A stretch of DNA of 64,000 nucleotides from contig JAFVRR010000006.1 of NCBI GenBank assembly GCA_017504165.1, positions 186,001 to 250,000 of the forward strand, written 5' to 3'. Below the pieces are notes generated by a model. It made no database searches and was not told the DNA's origin. It saw only the letters and a program-made list of their open reading frames with translations. The position numbers and the translations under genes are program-made. Source of the stretch: Clostridia bacterium. GTDB lineage: Bacteria; Bacillota; Clostridia; Christensenellales; Borkfalkiaceae. Every line of letters starts with the position of its first letter. The first letter of the stretch is position 1. Positions 44,762 through 53,174 of this stretch are shown piece after piece.

Positions 44762-44862
44762 ATTATACATATTTTTAACACTTTTTTCAATTGTTTTTTT
44801 AATTACTTTAAAAACAAAAATCTTTACTTTTAAAAGCCAATTTTAGCCTAAAAAGTAAAGAT
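44762..44862 (-). repeat. Terminator-promoter module, copy 2
   Basis: Hairpin arms 44852-44862 and 44820-44830, U-rich tail, then TTGAAA-N17-TATAAT (44762-44790). Similar in sequence and order to 33515-33616. The 140 bases beyond it (44863-45002) show no feature. Confidence 0.8.
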
Positions 44863-45002
44863 ATAATAAAAATACACTTGTTTCTTAAATTGCTTCTGGG
44901 CAAACTTTTTTATACTGGTTTTGATATTTATAAAAATATGCAAGCGCCCAAACCCTAAATAATCTACAATTTATACAAAAATTTTTTGCTTTTATATCAC
45001 AA

Positions 45003-45878
45003 TTAAAAATAAAACAACTCTATTTTTTTACTTGGTGTAACAGAGTATTTAATATGCTGATAATAGAGTTTTGATATGCAGCACCTCTTAAATTTCTTAC
45101 CACTACCACATGGGCAAATGTCATTTCTTCCTACATTCTTGTATTTGACATCCATTTTTCTTTCGATTTTGCTATTAATCGAAAACATTTGTAAGAAAGG
45201 TAAATTTAATCCAATGAAATCATCTAATTTTTTAAATTTTTCATCATCCGTAATATCATCATCCACAACTTGCATAATGCAACGTTTGTTCTCTGGATGT
45301 GCAACAAGTGCTACGCCTTGAAAATATTTAATTTTTTCAATTTTGTGTATACAAGGTTCTCCCCAATATAGTTCCCCTTTAATGTGAGGACAATCTAAGC
45401 CAAGCACAGATTTTCCACAAATGCTACAGGTTGCTTTTTCAATAACAAACTCGCTACTACAAAATAATTTGTAAGGATATAATGCTTCATATTCTAACAA
45501 TAAATCATATAAGGAAGGCAATTCAAAGCGGTTTTCTTCATTAGTAAATTTACCAACAAATTTAATAATGTCGAAACAGTCCTGCAATTTGTCCCAAGAA
45601 GCTTTATAATCCTTAATTTTTAATTTGTTAAAATAATTTCTTAATTCACAAAACAGCAAGAAATATTCTTTAAACACATACTGGGCGTTTGCTAAACGTT
45701 CGTTTTTAGTTTTAACGGCTATTTCTTTAATTTCTTGAAACATTGGCTCAACATCTTCGAACTCTTGCATGGGGTTAATAAAATCACCGCTTTGCAACTT
45801 TCTTTTCATAGAGTTAATTGCAACACAAATACTTTTTACTTGGTCAAGGTTCATATATTCAATAAAGTATTTCAGCAT
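45003..45878 (-). CDS. SEC-C motif protein
   Basis: A 291-residue protein. A helical N-terminal domain (1-130) leads to two CxxC pairs (CSICG near 151 and a CPHIKGELYWGEPC stretch near 164-177), and then VGRNDICPCGSGKKFKRCC near 250-268, the SEC-C zinc motif first seen at the SecA C-terminus. Many stand-alone SEC-C proteins have unknown roles. It follows the membrane protein at 45886 by seven bases and is the last gene of a four-gene accessory unit. Confidence 0.8.
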   Translation of the reverse strand: MLKYFIEYMNLDQVKSICVAINSMKRKLQSGDFINPMQEFEDVEPMFQEIKEIAVKTKNERLANAQYVFKEYFLLFCELRNYFNKLKIKDYKASWDKLQDCFDIIKFVGKFTNEENRFELPSLYDLLLEYEALYPYKLFCSSEFVIEKATCSICGKSVLGLDCPHIKGELYWGEPCIHKIEKIKYFQGVALVAHPENKRCIMQVVDDDITDDEKFKKLDDFIGLNLPFLQMFSINSKIERKMDVKYKNVGRNDICPCGSGKKFKRCCISKLYYQHIKYSVTPSKKIELFYF

Positions 45879-45885
45879 TTTATCC

Positions 45886-46374
45886 TCACATTTTGTTTAA
45901 ATCAATTTTTTCAAAAGTTTCCTTAAATGTTTTAGCGTCGCCACTATAATGAATAGTTTTTTCTTCATGCTTTCTTTTTACAATCATGGTTATATCAATA
46001 TTAGCATTTTCCTTTTCTCTGCCTTTAAGTTTACTTTTAATAAAATCTCCAACAACATTTATTGCGATAGGCAATAAAATTTCTGTTGCAATCCAAATGA
46101 TAGGAGCCCAAATATCAAACGAATGAAGGGAACGAACTTTTATATCAGCATCCGCTAAAATATCATATGAGTGATGTGTGTCGTTTTGACGGCAAAACTT
46201 AATAAACTCTATAGTTTCTTGAGCAAAGCAAAAGTCGTTATCGCCATATTTAGCAGGAACGGCAACAAAATCAACAGTTTCCAATTTTTTTCTAGTGTTA
46301 TCGGATATTGATTCTAGTTCAAAATATTCACTAAAACTTGTATTGCTATTTATTACTTTAATTTTTTCTTCCAT
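45886..46374 (-). CDS. Hypothetical single-pass membrane protein, 162 residues
   Basis: Not recognised. A soluble N-terminal half with FDIWAPIIWIATEILLPIAI near 87-106 forming one membrane segment, then a basic stretch (KSKLKGREKE) and a short beta-rich tail. AAAGGAG lies before the ATG. It is in an operon between a 97-residue helical protein and the SEC-C protein. A small membrane protein beside a nuclease-like protein could be an effector, but that is only inference. Confidence 0.55.
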   Translation of the reverse strand: MEEKIKVINSNTSFSEYFELESISDNTRKKLETVDFVAVPAKYGDNDFCFAQETIEFIKFCRQNDTHHSYDILADADIKVRSLHSFDIWAPIIWIATEILLPIAINVVGDFIKSKLKGREKENANIDITMIVKRKHEEKTIHYSGDAKTFKETFEKIDLNKM

Positions 46375-46390
46375 TGTAAATTCTCCTTTG

Positions 46391-46684
46391 TTATTTTTGT
46401 GATTTTTGATAGCCTTTTTTAATTAGCATATCGATACCTTTTGCTTTTAAAAAGTCTTCTGCATTCTGATAGGATTGCTCATAATTAACAGGCTGTATTG
46501 TATTAACACTATTCCAAACTAATGCTTCAGTAAGATACTTTATAGTTAAATTATTGATATGTTGAATCATAGCATCGTGTTGTTTTGTCGAATAATAAAA
46601 ACGAAGTTTCTGAACATCGTCAATCAAATCAGTAATTTCTTTATCTTCTCTAAATTTATAAAAAATTTCTAAATAATCGTTCAT
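46391..46684 (-). CDS. Hypothetical helical protein, 97 residues
   Basis: Not recognised. Mostly alpha-helical and charged, beginning MNDYLEIFYKFREDKEI. Start 46684 is chosen because AAAGGAG lies six bases before it; an upstream extension to 46762 would run into the zinc-ribbon gene. It is coupled in an operon with that gene (17 bases after its stop) and with the membrane protein. Confidence 0.55.
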   Translation of the reverse strand: MNDYLEIFYKFREDKEITDLIDDVQKLRFYYSTKQHDAMIQHINNLTIKYLTEALVWNSVNTIQPVNYEQSYQNAEDFLKAKGIDMLIKKGYQKSQK

Positions 46685-46700
46685 ATTTACTCCTTTGTTA

Positions 46701-48368
46701 TTATTTTGGTTTTTTGCGGCCTGAACAATATGGACAACCACTACCTTTATTTCTATTTGCAATATATGCTTGCCACTCGTGTCCTTTATCGCATTTCCAC
46801 CAAACTTTTTTATTGCTATTAGGCATAAAATCTTCTGGTTTTAATTCATCGTTTCTTTCATAATTCCACTCTTTTGCTAAAGTTGGATTAAGTGTTTGTA
46901 AATCATTATAATATCTTAGAACTTTATTACCTGAACAATAAGGACAGCCACTGCCTTTATTTCTACTTCTAATCTCTGCTTGCCACTCGTGTCCTTTATC
47001 GCATTTCCACCACACCTTTTTGCCACTATTTGCAGTAAAATCTTCTGGTCTTAAATCACCATTTTTTTCATAATTCCATTCCTTTACTAATTTTGGATTA
47101 ATCGTTACCAAATCGTTATAGCCTTTTAAAACTATTTGCCCAGAACAATAGGGACAACTACGACCTTTATTTCTATTTACTATTGATGCTTGCCACTCGT
47201 GTCCTCTGCCGCATTTCCACCATACTTTTTTATTACTGCCTATTGTGAAATTCCCTGGTATTAAATTTCCATTTTTTTCATAATTCCATTCCTTTGCTAA
47301 TTCTGGATTAACAAATGAAAGAGAATTTGTTTTTTCTATATATTCGCGTAAACTTTCTATTTCAATAGCATCTCGTTTTAAGTCAACATCTACATTATCT
47401 CCAATAATTTTACTTAAAACTTCTTGTATAACTTCTGCCAATTTTTTTTGATTTTTATCAATAATATAATCTATTGAATAATCATTTAGCGACGGTAGTC
47501 CTTCTCTTATTCTATATAATAAAATTCCATCATTTTTGCATTTTAAGTTTTTATCTAAATCTTTTTTTGCTTTGTTTTTATGCCAAAAGTACCCATCATA
47601 TTCAATAGCGATTTTTTTTGATGGGATATAAATATCTAATTCATAACCACTTTCATTATGTCTATGAATAGTCTTTATTTCCAATTTTCCGAGATAATAT
47701 AAAATTGCATATTCTGGGAAAGATGTATTCCTTTCTGAAGAACAGATTGGGCAATCACGACCCGTATTTCTATTATGTATGGTTGCTTGCCACTCGTGTC
47801 CTTTACTACATTTCCACCAAACTTTTATACCACTATTTGCAGTGAAATTTTCTGGCCTTAAATCACCATTTTTTTCATAATCCCATTCGCTTGCAAGTTT
47901 AGGGTTAATTGTTGCTAAATCATTTTCACCTTTAATCGCATATCTACCACTACAGTATGGACATCCTATCCCTTTGCTTCTATTTGCTATTACGGACTGC
48001 CATTCATGCCCTTTATTACATTTCCACCAGACTTTTTCTCCACTATTAACGGTAAAATTTTCTGGTTTTAATTCACCATTCTTTTCATAGTTCCATTCTA
48101 TTGCTATTTGCGGTTTAACAGTTACTAAATCATTATAGCCTCTTAAAACTTTTTGCCCAGAACAATAGGGACAACCCGTTCCATTATTTTTACTCGAAAT
48201 TCTAGCTTGCCATTCATGCCCCTTACTACATTTCCACCAAGTTTTTTTGTGGCTACCAAGAGTTAGTTTATTAGGGTCTAAACCTAATTCGTTATTTTTA
48301 TTCCAATTCCATTCTGCCATTAAGGTAGGATTATCTATTAAATACTTCTTTTCTTTTTTCTCTAACAT
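46701..48368 (-). CDS. Zinc-ribbon repeat protein with central Vsr/PD-(D/E)XK-like nuclease domain
   Basis: A 555-residue protein. Six repeats of about 65 residues share EWNYEKN, KVWWKC-KGHEWQA and CPYCSG, each giving a four-cysteine zinc site (DUF4379-like). Three come before and three after a central domain of about 110 residues, in which ELDIYIPSKKIAIEYDGYFWHK supplies the acidic, E and K-type pattern of very-short-patch and related endonucleases. Family members occur near restriction and phage-related genes. The symmetric 3+3 arrangement around a nuclease is unusual. First gene of the accessory operon 45003-48368. Confidence 0.8.
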   Translation of the reverse strand: MLEKKEKKYLIDNPTLMAEWNWNKNNELGLDPNKLTLGSHKKTWWKCSKGHEWQARISSKNNGTGCPYCSGQKVLRGYNDLVTVKPQIAIEWNYEKNGELKPENFTVNSGEKVWWKCNKGHEWQSVIANRSKGIGCPYCSGRYAIKGENDLATINPKLASEWDYEKNGDLRPENFTANSGIKVWWKCSKGHEWQATIHNRNTGRDCPICSSERNTSFPEYAILYYLGKLEIKTIHRHNESGYELDIYIPSKKIAIEYDGYFWHKNKAKKDLDKNLKCKNDGILLYRIREGLPSLNDYSIDYIIDKNQKKLAEVIQEVLSKIIGDNVDVDLKRDAIEIESLREYIEKTNSLSFVNPELAKEWNYEKNGNLIPGNFTIGSNKKVWWKCGRGHEWQASIVNRNKGRSCPYCSGQIVLKGYNDLVTINPKLVKEWNYEKNGDLRPEDFTANSGKKVWWKCDKGHEWQAEIRSRNKGSGCPYCSGNKVLRYYNDLQTLNPTLAKEWNYERNDELKPEDFMPNSNKKVWWKCDKGHEWQAYIANRNKGSGCPYCSGRKKPK

Positions 48369-48397
48369 AGTTATAACCTTAAATAAATTTCTTATTT

Positions 48398-48426
48398 ATT
48401 ATAGCATATAGTAAGATTTATTTCAA
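48398..48426 (-). promoter_or_regulatory. Promoter of the zinc-ribbon operon
   Basis: TTGAAA (48421-48426) and TATAAT (48398-48403), 17-bp spacer, directly downstream of repeat copy B. Confidence 0.8.
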
Positions 48427-48447
48427 TTACTTATAAAAATCAATTGA

Positions 48448-48579
48448 TTTTCCCAAAAAAATTATTTTTAAAATCTTGGGAAAAAGTTTGTAAAATTAGG
48501 AATTTCATTTTATAAAAAATGCTTAAAAACAATAAAAAACACCCGAAAACGAGCGTTTTCGGGTGAAAAATATCTAACT
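48448..48579. repeat. 131-bp interspersed repeat, copy B
   Basis: Pair of 35549-35679, with the same imperfect palindrome and the terminator palindrome at 48540-48565. It separates the SDR gene from the promoter of the zinc-ribbon operon, as copy A separates the AraC gene from the RNase III promoter. Confidence 0.88.
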
Positions 48580-48616
48580 ATAAGGCACAAAGTGGCATAT
48601 TTAGTGGAAAATTTTT

Positions 48617-49411
48617 TTACTTCTTTAAAATTTTTTTAATTATGAAAAACTGTAATCTTTTTGGCAATGCATTTAACAATAATAGCAAGAAATTACGGTT
48701 AATACTATAGGCGAATTTAGGTTTTTTACTAGTTATAATCTTTACGATTTTCTTAGCGATTTTTTCCGTCGAAATCTTTTTAGCCTCTACACTATATACA
48801 ATCTTTTTAAACTTTTCGGCATTACATTCGTAATTATCGGTAGTTATACAAAATTTATCTAACGCGTCGGTCGAAACTTTTAGCATACCCGTGTCGACAG
48901 CGCCCGCGCGAAGTACCGAAACGCTAATATCAAGCAGTTGCAATTCCATTTTTAAAGAGTAAGCGTATTTATCAAGCGCGCTTTTACTTACGGCGTAAAT
49001 ACCCGTAAAAGGAAGTGGATCTAACGGAGCAAGTTCGCTAGTAGTCATAATAATTCTACTCCCCTTATTTAAAAGTGGGAAAAACGCCTTATTTACGTAA
49101 TAAGCGCCGTATAGATTAATTTTAAACACTTTATCAAATTCTTTTTCCCCTATCTCAATAAGAGAATCAAGCGCATAGACGCCTGCAAAATGAATTATTG
49201 CATATATTTTGTCGGTAACGGATTTAACGGCGTTTAAAGCGGTCTTTACACTTTCGGCGTCTGTTAAGTCGACTTTTATGGGAATTACGTTAAAAGAAGG
49301 CTTTTTAACGGCTTTATCTAGGGCAAAAACGGTAAACCCTTTACTGGCTAGCATCATAGTCGTTTTATAACCCATACCGCCATACGCGCCCGTTATTACT
49401 ACGTATTTCAT
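48617..49411 (-). CDS. Short-chain dehydrogenase/reductase
   Basis: A 264-residue SDR enzyme. NAD(P) motif TGAYGGMGYKT (7-17), HFAGVYA near 73, catalytic tyrosine-lysine in YAVSKSALDKY near 137-147. The extra C-terminal segment with a hydrophobic end (NFLLLLLNALPKRLQFFII) suggests a membrane association, as in lipid- or sugar-modifying SDRs. Substrate unknown. AAAGGAG precedes the ATG. Confidence 0.87.
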   Translation of the reverse strand: MKYVVITGAYGGMGYKTTMMLASKGFTVFALDKAVKKPSFNVIPIKVDLTDAESVKTALNAVKSVTDKIYAIIHFAGVYALDSLIEIGEKEFDKVFKINLYGAYYVNKAFFPLLNKGSRIIMTTSELAPLDPLPFTGIYAVSKSALDKYAYSLKMELQLLDISVSVLRAGAVDTGMLKVSTDALDKFCITTDNYECNAEKFKKIVYSVEAKKISTEKIAKKIVKIITSKKPKFAYSINRNFLLLLLNALPKRLQFFIIKKILKK

Positions 49412-49480
49412 ATTTCTCCTTTAGTTTAAACTATATATATTTTACTACGAATTTAAAAAGTTTTCAACAATATAAATAAA

Positions 49481-49512
49481 AAACGCCCCTTTTAAATTTA
49501 TTAGGGGCGTTT
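49481..49512 (-). terminator. Terminator after the DUF1294 gene
   Basis: Arms AAACGCCCCT and AGGGGCGTTT with T-rich tail on the minus strand, five bases after the DUF1294 stop. Confidence 0.8.
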
Positions 49513-49516
49513 AAAA

Positions 49517-49801
49517 TTAAATTAATGTGAATAAGTATACCGCAAGCGCGCCGTGAACGAGTAAACCTAATATATTTACAAAGGTAAAGTACCAATGTTC
49601 TAAAGTGGTTTTATGGCGAAAGGTTGTCATGCCTAAAATTCCGCCTAACGCACCGCCTAAAAAGGACATTGAAAGCAATGCTTTTTCACTTATACGCCTT
49701 TTACCCTTGCGCGCCTTTTTTTTATCGATACCGTAAGCGCAAAAGGTTATAAAAGACAAAAGTAAAAGATAAATACAATAAATTATAAAAAGTTCTTTCA
49801 C
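49517..49801 (-). CDS. DUF1294 membrane protein
   Basis: A 94-residue protein with three membrane segments and the conserved YGIDKKKARKGKRRISEKALL stretch followed by GGALGGILGMTTFRHKT. Function of DUF1294 is unknown. The start is GTG (49799-49801), two bases after the stop of the RyR-domain gene, so it is co-transcribed with it. Confidence 0.88.
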   Translation of the reverse strand: MKELFIIYCIYLLLLSFITFCAYGIDKKKARKGKRRISEKALLSMSFLGGALGGILGMTTFRHKTTLEHWYFTFVNILGLLVHGALAVYLFTLI

Positions 49802-49803
49802 TA

Positions 49804-51738
49804 TTATTTAACCTCTTTATTATCAGTTGTTTCTAATTTTATAATTTTATATTTCTTTTTGGCAACGCCCCATTTATCTCCGAGAATATCTGGGATTCGC
49901 AAAATAAGTTCTTTATCGTAAACGGTAGTATCTTTACCCTCTATTTCTTCAGACAAATCTTTAAGGTCGTCATACCCGCAAATATAAGGGTGTTTTTTAA
50001 GTAACGGACAATTATGCCTACCTTTACTTATTCCGCTATTCCTATAAGCGTACACGTCTTCTTTAGTGGATTGCGTCCAACCTTCCGACTCGTAAAAAAC
50101 TAGCCATCTATCGTGTTCTGCCCTAAATAGCATCTCTTTATTTTCTTCATTTAGATAATCTAAAAGATTTTCGCCTTCAGCACCGTCGCTTTCCACGTAA
50201 TCTAAACCTAAAAGCCTTAATTTATATCTTATATGTAAAGCGTTTGCCCTGTTAGAACGTTTATTTATTTCAAATAAATTATACCTTTTAATAGCCTCTT
50301 TGACGTCGATAGGACCATCGGAGAAAATTTCTTCATACGCAAGGTGCACGTTTTTAGCAAGCCTTTCAACGTCAGAATTAAGTAAGCAACTACTTGAATA
50401 CACTTCACTTATAGAGCCAAAAGGAATTAAATTATAACTAACTTTTTTTTCAGGTTTAGCCTCTGCAGTTGCTAAATTCTTTAAAATATTATGTTTAGCG
50501 GGGTCGTTGACGTAGCAGTAAATTGGAGGACAATTCGAAAAACTTTTATCATTGCAATAAAATAATCTACGCAAACTAACGCCCTGGTCCATAGTTTCGT
50601 TGTCCGTTTTGCCGTTGACGATAATATAATTTGCATCCGCGCACTTTTCTTTTACTACTTCGCACGCCTCAATTTCAGATTTACAGTCGTATATTTTAAT
50701 ATTTTTACTATTTAAAAATACGTTAGGGGCTTCATACTTAACTTGTTCTACTTCTTTTTTTATGTCAACCCCAACGATAGATATTTGTAAAAGGTGATTT
50801 GCTAACTGCCCACACCAAATTATATTCTTAAACGCAATTTGATTAAGTTTATTAAAACCATATAAAAGTACGTGTATTTTTGAGTCTTTGCCGTTTATCA
50901 ACGGATATTTATCAAGAAGATTTTGTACTTGCGTTTCGTATTCGTTAATACAATGTAAATTTATATTACCTTTGTTTGAAGAATCGATATAAATAGAATA
51001 ATCTTCACTTTTAGAAAATAAATATACGTGAACGTTATCTTGCTCGTCACTATCTAATTTAGAAAGTTTTTCAATAAGGCTTAACACTTGAGATAAACAT
51101 TTATCGCCGTCTTCAGTCAAGCAAAAATAATAGATTTCTTTATTCTTTTTTTTGCTTATTTCTAAATCGCTTACGTCTTCTTCTTTATAGATGAACCCAC
51201 GGCTAGATTCTCCGTTATTTTCTAAATCGGTATCTTCAACGCCTGTAAAAACGATATCGCATTTTACACCTTTTAAACTTTCTACTAGTTCTAAAGCACG
51301 CTCGTTTCTTTCCGAAAAAATATATATAGGTCTATTTTTTATATTTGCAATCTTTAGTTCTATCGTGGAAAAACATTTAAATATAATACTAAATAACGAC
51401 ATTGCCGACATTAAAGGCAACGCTATATGTAAAATACCGCGAATTACAGTATAAATAGCATTAAATACGCTAGAATTTAATTCTATAGAAATTAACGCTG
51501 AAAATTCAGAGAAATCCGCATCGACAGTTAACATTTGAAGAGTATGTATTAAATTGGCAAAAACACCGTTTAATATATCTCCGTTTTGCACGTATACCGG
51601 AAGATATATAACGTAAGAAGCAACTAAAAAAGTCGTAACCGTTAAAAGTATTTGCATTATGCCTTGCTTTTTAGCATATACGACTATACCTATAACTACT
51701 GAAGCAATAGCTATTCCCGCTGATATAAACCAAATCAT
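49804..51738 (-). CDS. Membrane protein with nucleotide-binding-like region and C-terminal RyR domain
   Basis: A 644-residue protein. Three to four membrane segments in residues 1-125, then a region with two Rossmann-like units (NRPIYIFSERNERALELVESLKG near 137; KIHVLLYGFNKLNQIAF near 294), as in TrkA-N-type proteins. The last 110 residues are a RyR domain: AEHDRWLVFYESEGWTQ near 552 and HPYICGYDDL. Bacterial RyR domains are found in ligand-sensing and conflict proteins. It is upstream of DUF1294 and has its own transcription unit next to the tubulin-like operon; a joint role is possible. Confidence 0.7.
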   Translation of the reverse strand: MIWFISAGIAIASVVIGIVVYAKKQGIMQILLTVTTFLVASYVIYLPVYVQNGDILNGVFANLIHTLQMLTVDADFSEFSALISIELNSSVFNAIYTVIRGILHIALPLMSAMSLFSIIFKCFSTIELKIANIKNRPIYIFSERNERALELVESLKGVKCDIVFTGVEDTDLENNGESSRGFIYKEEDVSDLEISKKKNKEIYYFCLTEDGDKCLSQVLSLIEKLSKLDSDEQDNVHVYLFSKSEDYSIYIDSSNKGNINLHCINEYETQVQNLLDKYPLINGKDSKIHVLLYGFNKLNQIAFKNIIWCGQLANHLLQISIVGVDIKKEVEQVKYEAPNVFLNSKNIKIYDCKSEIEACEVVKEKCADANYIIVNGKTDNETMDQGVSLRRLFYCNDKSFSNCPPIYCYVNDPAKHNILKNLATAEAKPEKKVSYNLIPFGSISEVYSSSCLLNSDVERLAKNVHLAYEEIFSDGPIDVKEAIKRYNLFEINKRSNRANALHIRYKLRLLGLDYVESDGAEGENLLDYLNEENKEMLFRAEHDRWLVFYESEGWTQSTKEDVYAYRNSGISKGRHNCPLLKKHPYICGYDDLKDLSEEIEGKDTTVYDKELILRIPDILGDKWGVAKKKYKIIKLETTDNKEVK

Positions 51739-51902
51739 TTATCTTCCGATTAACTCCTTTAATCTATTTTTACGTGAACGATTTTCAAATAACGCTAATT
51801 ATATTTACTGAAAATGACCACAATTTAATAATTTAACTCATTATATCACAATAAAATTCAAAACGCAAGGGCAAAAATTAGCAATCTTTTAACGCAATTA
51901 AA

Positions 51903-51932
51903 AAAGACGGAAAAGAAAACTTTTCCATCTTT
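51903..51932 (-). terminator. Terminator of the tubulin-like operon
   Basis: Stem of about 13 bp (AAAGACGGAAAAG/CTTTTCCATCTTT, one G-U pair) followed by T-rich sequence on the minus strand, ten bases after the transglutaminase-like gene. It marks the 3' end of the operon. Confidence 0.8.
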
Positions 51933-51942
51933 TAATATTTGA

Positions 51943-53160
51943 CTATGCTTGTTTAAAACTTATGAAGAAAATTCCCGATTCTCCACCGTTAGATTTTCTA
52001 ATAGCATAAGTATCGGTAAGAAGTTTTGTTGCCTTATTTGACCTTTTAGCCTTGCAAATACCCCTTGCCTTTTGTAAAATCCTATACATATTCGATCCGT
52101 TTTGTAACTGCCCGATTACGTAATTCATAAGCCTTGTATCGTGACAGCGGAAAGAAACGGCAAAACTACCCATTTCTTTAGGATTATAACTAATAGCCGT
52201 ATTGGCAATTGCGTTTGCAATAAGATTTTCATCGTAGCGAACGAGATAAGACTTTCTATACCTATAATACTCGTGATTGATATCCGTAAACTCTTCAAGG
52301 TCGGGATATAACTCGCTATCTGGAGTGTGGTAAGGTTTCATTTCTTCGCTAGTAAGCAAGAATTCTTTAAGAGGAACGCAACAATAATCGTAAGAAATAT
52401 CTTCCGCGTATTGCTTGCCCGTCGCAGTATTAGAACTATCGCCCCAAGTAGCGTCTAAATAATAAACGTATTTGCCAATTTTTAACGCATTAAACGCGTG
52501 ACCAGACCCGTCGCTAGTTTCACTAGAAACGACTGCGCAACTAATACCAACCGATTGTAAAAGATATTGCATCGCAACTGCATAGCCTGCGCAAACTACC
52601 TTTTTATGAACGAGCGCACTATAAAGAGAACGTAAATTATCATCCGTGTATAAGTCGTGAGCATCTCCGTTTCTCTTTTGAGTTTTTAAGCCAAGTCCAT
52701 CGTAGTCAAGTTCTAAAATAAGCCTTCTATAAATAGTAATAAGCGCGTCGTAAGGCTTAGTTTTTTTAGTAATGCCACGCGTAAAATACTTTGCGCTTTT
52801 TTTAAGTTCCGCCCTTTTTCTATTTATATCTTTTACGTCGATTTGTCCGTCTGGCGTTAAGCATCTAAAATCTATACGAACTTCTGAAATAGTATCGCCA
52901 ACACCTTGAACGGTGTAACCGTCAGTCCAGAACACTTCAGGATAATCGTATAAAAAGTAATAGAAAATACGCTTTATCTCTACGGGGTCCGATATTCCAG
53001 ACGTAGAGAAAAACTCAGAATCGTAATTATACGCGTGCCTTACAAGGTCGTTATAAAGTTTAATCTTTGGGTTAGAATTTTCTTCACTTTCAAACTCAAG
53101 GTAAATCTTTGAAGCCTTTTTAGAAGGCTTATCTTTTTTATTTTTTTTGAAAAAACACAT
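51943..53160 (-). CDS. Transglutaminase-like protein
   Basis: A 405-residue cytosolic protein. The cysteine-protease triad of the transglutaminase fold is present: VVCAGYAVAMQYLLQ (C190), SGHAFNALKIG (H221) and YLDATWGD (D236). The N-terminal 100 residues and the C-terminal 150 are not recognised. Such domains act as proteases, acyltransferases or peptide cross-linkers. The Cys is intact, so it may be active. A very strong AAAGGAGG site follows the stop of the 1497-residue gene. It is the last gene of the tubulin-like operon. Confidence 0.8.
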   Translation of the reverse strand: MCFFKKNKKDKPSKKASKIYLEFESEENSNPKIKLYNDLVRHAYNYDSEFFSTSGISDPVEIKRIFYYFLYDYPEVFWTDGYTVQGVGDTISEVRIDFRCLTPDGQIDVKDINRKRAELKKSAKYFTRGITKKTKPYDALITIYRRLILELDYDGLGLKTQKRNGDAHDLYTDDNLRSLYSALVHKKVVCAGYAVAMQYLLQSVGISCAVVSSETSDGSGHAFNALKIGKYVYYLDATWGDSSNTATGKQYAEDISYDYCCVPLKEFLLTSEEMKPYHTPDSELYPDLEEFTDINHEYYRYRKSYLVRYDENLIANAIANTAISYNPKEMGSFAVSFRCHDTRLMNYVIGQLQNGSNMYRILQKARGICKAKRSNKATKLLTDTYAIRKSNGGESGIFFISFKQA

Positions 53161-53174
53161 ATTATAAGCCTCCT

